A DNA stretch of 6,786 nucleotides from Clostridia bacterium (GTDB lineage: Bacteria > Bacillota > Clostridia > Lutisporales > Lutisporaceae): assembly GCA_029256365.1 (NCBI GenBank), contig JAQSYB010000115.1:1-6786 (forward strand), in the 5' to 3' direction. This document shows, piece after piece, positions 5,643-6,786 of this stretch. Below the pieces are notes generated by a model. The model was given only the letters and a program-made list of their open reading frames with translations. It searched no databases and was not told the origin of the DNA. Position 1 is the first letter of the stretch. The number at the start of each line of letters is the position of its first letter. The translations under genes and the position numbers were made by a program.

Positions 5643-6786
5643 TTACAATAAAATTTCTATTCGAGTGCCTTTGTTTGGAACGCTGCTGAGATTGATTTCT
5701 CCATTGTGCTTTGATACGATTTCTTTTACGATAGAAAGGCCTAAGCCCCAACCCTCTGTTTTACTATTTCTAGATTTATCAACCTTATAATAGGGTTCAA
5801 ATATACTTTCAAGATTTTTCGCATCTATACCGCATCCATAATCCTCAATGACAAGCCTTAACTTATCTGCTTTTGAAAGAGTAATATCGATATGCTCAGA
5901 TTTGCTATACTTAATGCTGTTGTCTATGATGTTGATTACCAGCTGCTTGAACATATCAGGATCTACGTTGTAAATAACTGGCTCAAGCTTTAATCGGAAG
6001 CTGATGTTATATCTTCTGGCTTTATAATGCATGGAGTCGCAGACCTCTTCCAATAAGTGTTTAATATCTGTTTGATGCTTGTTCAATTCCATATCAAACT
6101 TTTTCAGCTTGGATAGCTCTAATAAGCTCTCCACCATCTTTAACATTCTTTTGCCTTCTGAATCGATATGAAACAAGCTTCTATCTCTTACTTCTTCATC
6201 ATTTGTCTTCCACAGCAAATCGGTATAGCCCAATATTGTTGTTAAGGGTGTTCGGATTTCATGGGTAAAGTTATCAAAAAAGTTTTTTTGCTTTTCCTTT
6301 TCATAATTAAGCTTTGTAATCATTTCATGAATGTTATCCGCCATTGAGTTAAAGGTAAGTGAAAGCTCTCCCACTTCATCCTTAGTGAAAACATCAGCAC
6401 GAGAGGTTAAATCGCCCTTGGAGAACTGGTTGGTAGCCTTGTGCAAAGATTTGATGGGATAAATGATCATATTTGATATAGCAGTTCCGACCAATAACAC
6501 AATAACCGAAGCAATCAATCCTGTGAAAACAAACATCTGAACAGTGTTCTTTTTCATTTTATCTGTTTCTGCCAGACTATATATAAAGGCTACAGAATAG
6601 GTATATTTATCACCAATTACTACGGGGGCTGCATAATAGAAGGTTCTATTTGGTCCCCTAGTGATAAAATATGCACTGTTTTTCTCAAAGGTTTCTGCCA
6701 CTTCTGGTCTAATTGCAGCATTGCTGTCAATGGTATCCTCGGAATCCCCTAACAATCGATTGCCATAGTAAATCTGTACTCTGCAT
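5643..6786 (-). CDS. Membrane sensor histidine kinase, N-terminus beyond the right edge
   Basis: The reading frame is open to the window edge, with 380 residues visible; an internal TTG at 6755 is not the start. Counting from the first full codon, residues 1-75 are the end of an extracellular sensor domain, possibly Cache-like (YYAAPVVIGDKYTYSVAF). One transmembrane helix spans about 81-104, and a HAMP linker follows (IIYPIKSLHKATNQFSKGDL; DEVGELSLTFNSMADNI). The dimerisation/phosphoacceptor domain carries the H-box FTHEIRTPL with phosphorylated H175 (codon 6261-6263). The ATPase domain shows the N-box NIIDNSIKYS, the G1 box EDYGCGID, an F-box-like IFEPYYKVDKSR and the G2 box EGWGLGLSIVKEIV. 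All catalytic boxes are intact, so it should be active. It is followed by the lipoprotein gene after 14 nt. The cognate response regulator is not in the window and is probably encoded upstream, beyond 6786. The signal sensed is unknown. Confidence 0.95.
   Translation of the reverse strand, partial: CRVQIYYGNRLLGDSEDTIDSNAAIRPEVAETFEKNSAYFITRGPNRTFYYAAPVVIGDKYTYSVAFIYSLAETDKMKKNTVQMFVFTGLIASVIVLLVGTAISNMIIYPIKSLHKATNQFSKGDLTSRADVFTKDEVGELSLTFNSMADNIHEMITKLNYEKEKQKNFFDNFTHEIRTPLTTILGYTDLLWKTNDEEVRDRSLFHIDSEGKRMLKMVESLLELSKLKKFDMELNKHQTDIKHLLEEVCDSMHYKARRYNISFRLKLEPVIYNVDPDMFKQLVINIIDNSIKYSKSEHIDITLSKADKLRLVIEDYGCGIDAKNLESIFEPYYKVDKSRNSKTEGWGLGLSIVKEIVSKHNGEINLSSVPNKGTRIEILL

Noticed and set aside
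1..6786. CRISPR array, tRNA, insertion sequence or phage genes
   Set aside because: No regularly spaced repeats, cloverleaf-like sequence, transposase motifs or terminal inverted repeats were seen.

Overview
The window reads as low-GC Gram-positive anaerobe DNA, most likely a clostridium-like Firmicute. It is AT-rich, its Shine-Dalgarno sequences are strong (AAGGAGG, GAGGTGA, GGGAGG), one gene uses a TTG start, and one gene encodes a Gram-positive style lipoprotein. No species can be named from the sequence alone. I see no mobile element, tRNA, rRNA or CRISPR array.

Layout. Positions 1-1062 (minus) hold an isoaspartyl dipeptidase gene (iadA). It runs off the left edge and is broken near 357-375, so its N-terminal metal site and its C-terminal catalytic Asp lie in different reading frames. 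A divergent intergenic region (1063-1349) carries an extended -10 promoter and, just downstream of it, two TGTACA palindromes forming a perfect inverted repeat that looks like an operator. This drives a plus-strand pair: a PLP-dependent alpha-oxoamine synthase resembling serine palmitoyltransferase (1350-2597), then a classical short-chain dehydrogenase/reductase with a TTG start (2611-3450). A stem-loop at 3462-3512 closes the convergent gap. On the minus strand there follow a 55-codon small gene with its own promoter-like, SD and terminator signals (3528-3695), a 619-residue beta-propeller lipoprotein (3769-5628) and a membrane histidine kinase (5643 to the right edge, N-terminus missing). 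The last two form an operon with a 14-nt gap.

How the genes may work together. The oxoamine synthase would condense an amino acid with an acyl thioester, losing CO2, to give a 2-amino-3-ketone. The SDR has a complete catalytic tetrad and an NADPH-type cofactor pocket, so it could reduce that ketone to a 1,2-amino alcohol. These are the first two steps of sphingoid-base synthesis, here as a compact two-gene unit under an apparent dedicated operator. The substrates are inferred, not shown. The kinase and lipoprotein look like a sensory module in which the exported propeller protein may assist or modulate the kinase. Its response regulator would lie upstream of the kinase, beyond the right edge.
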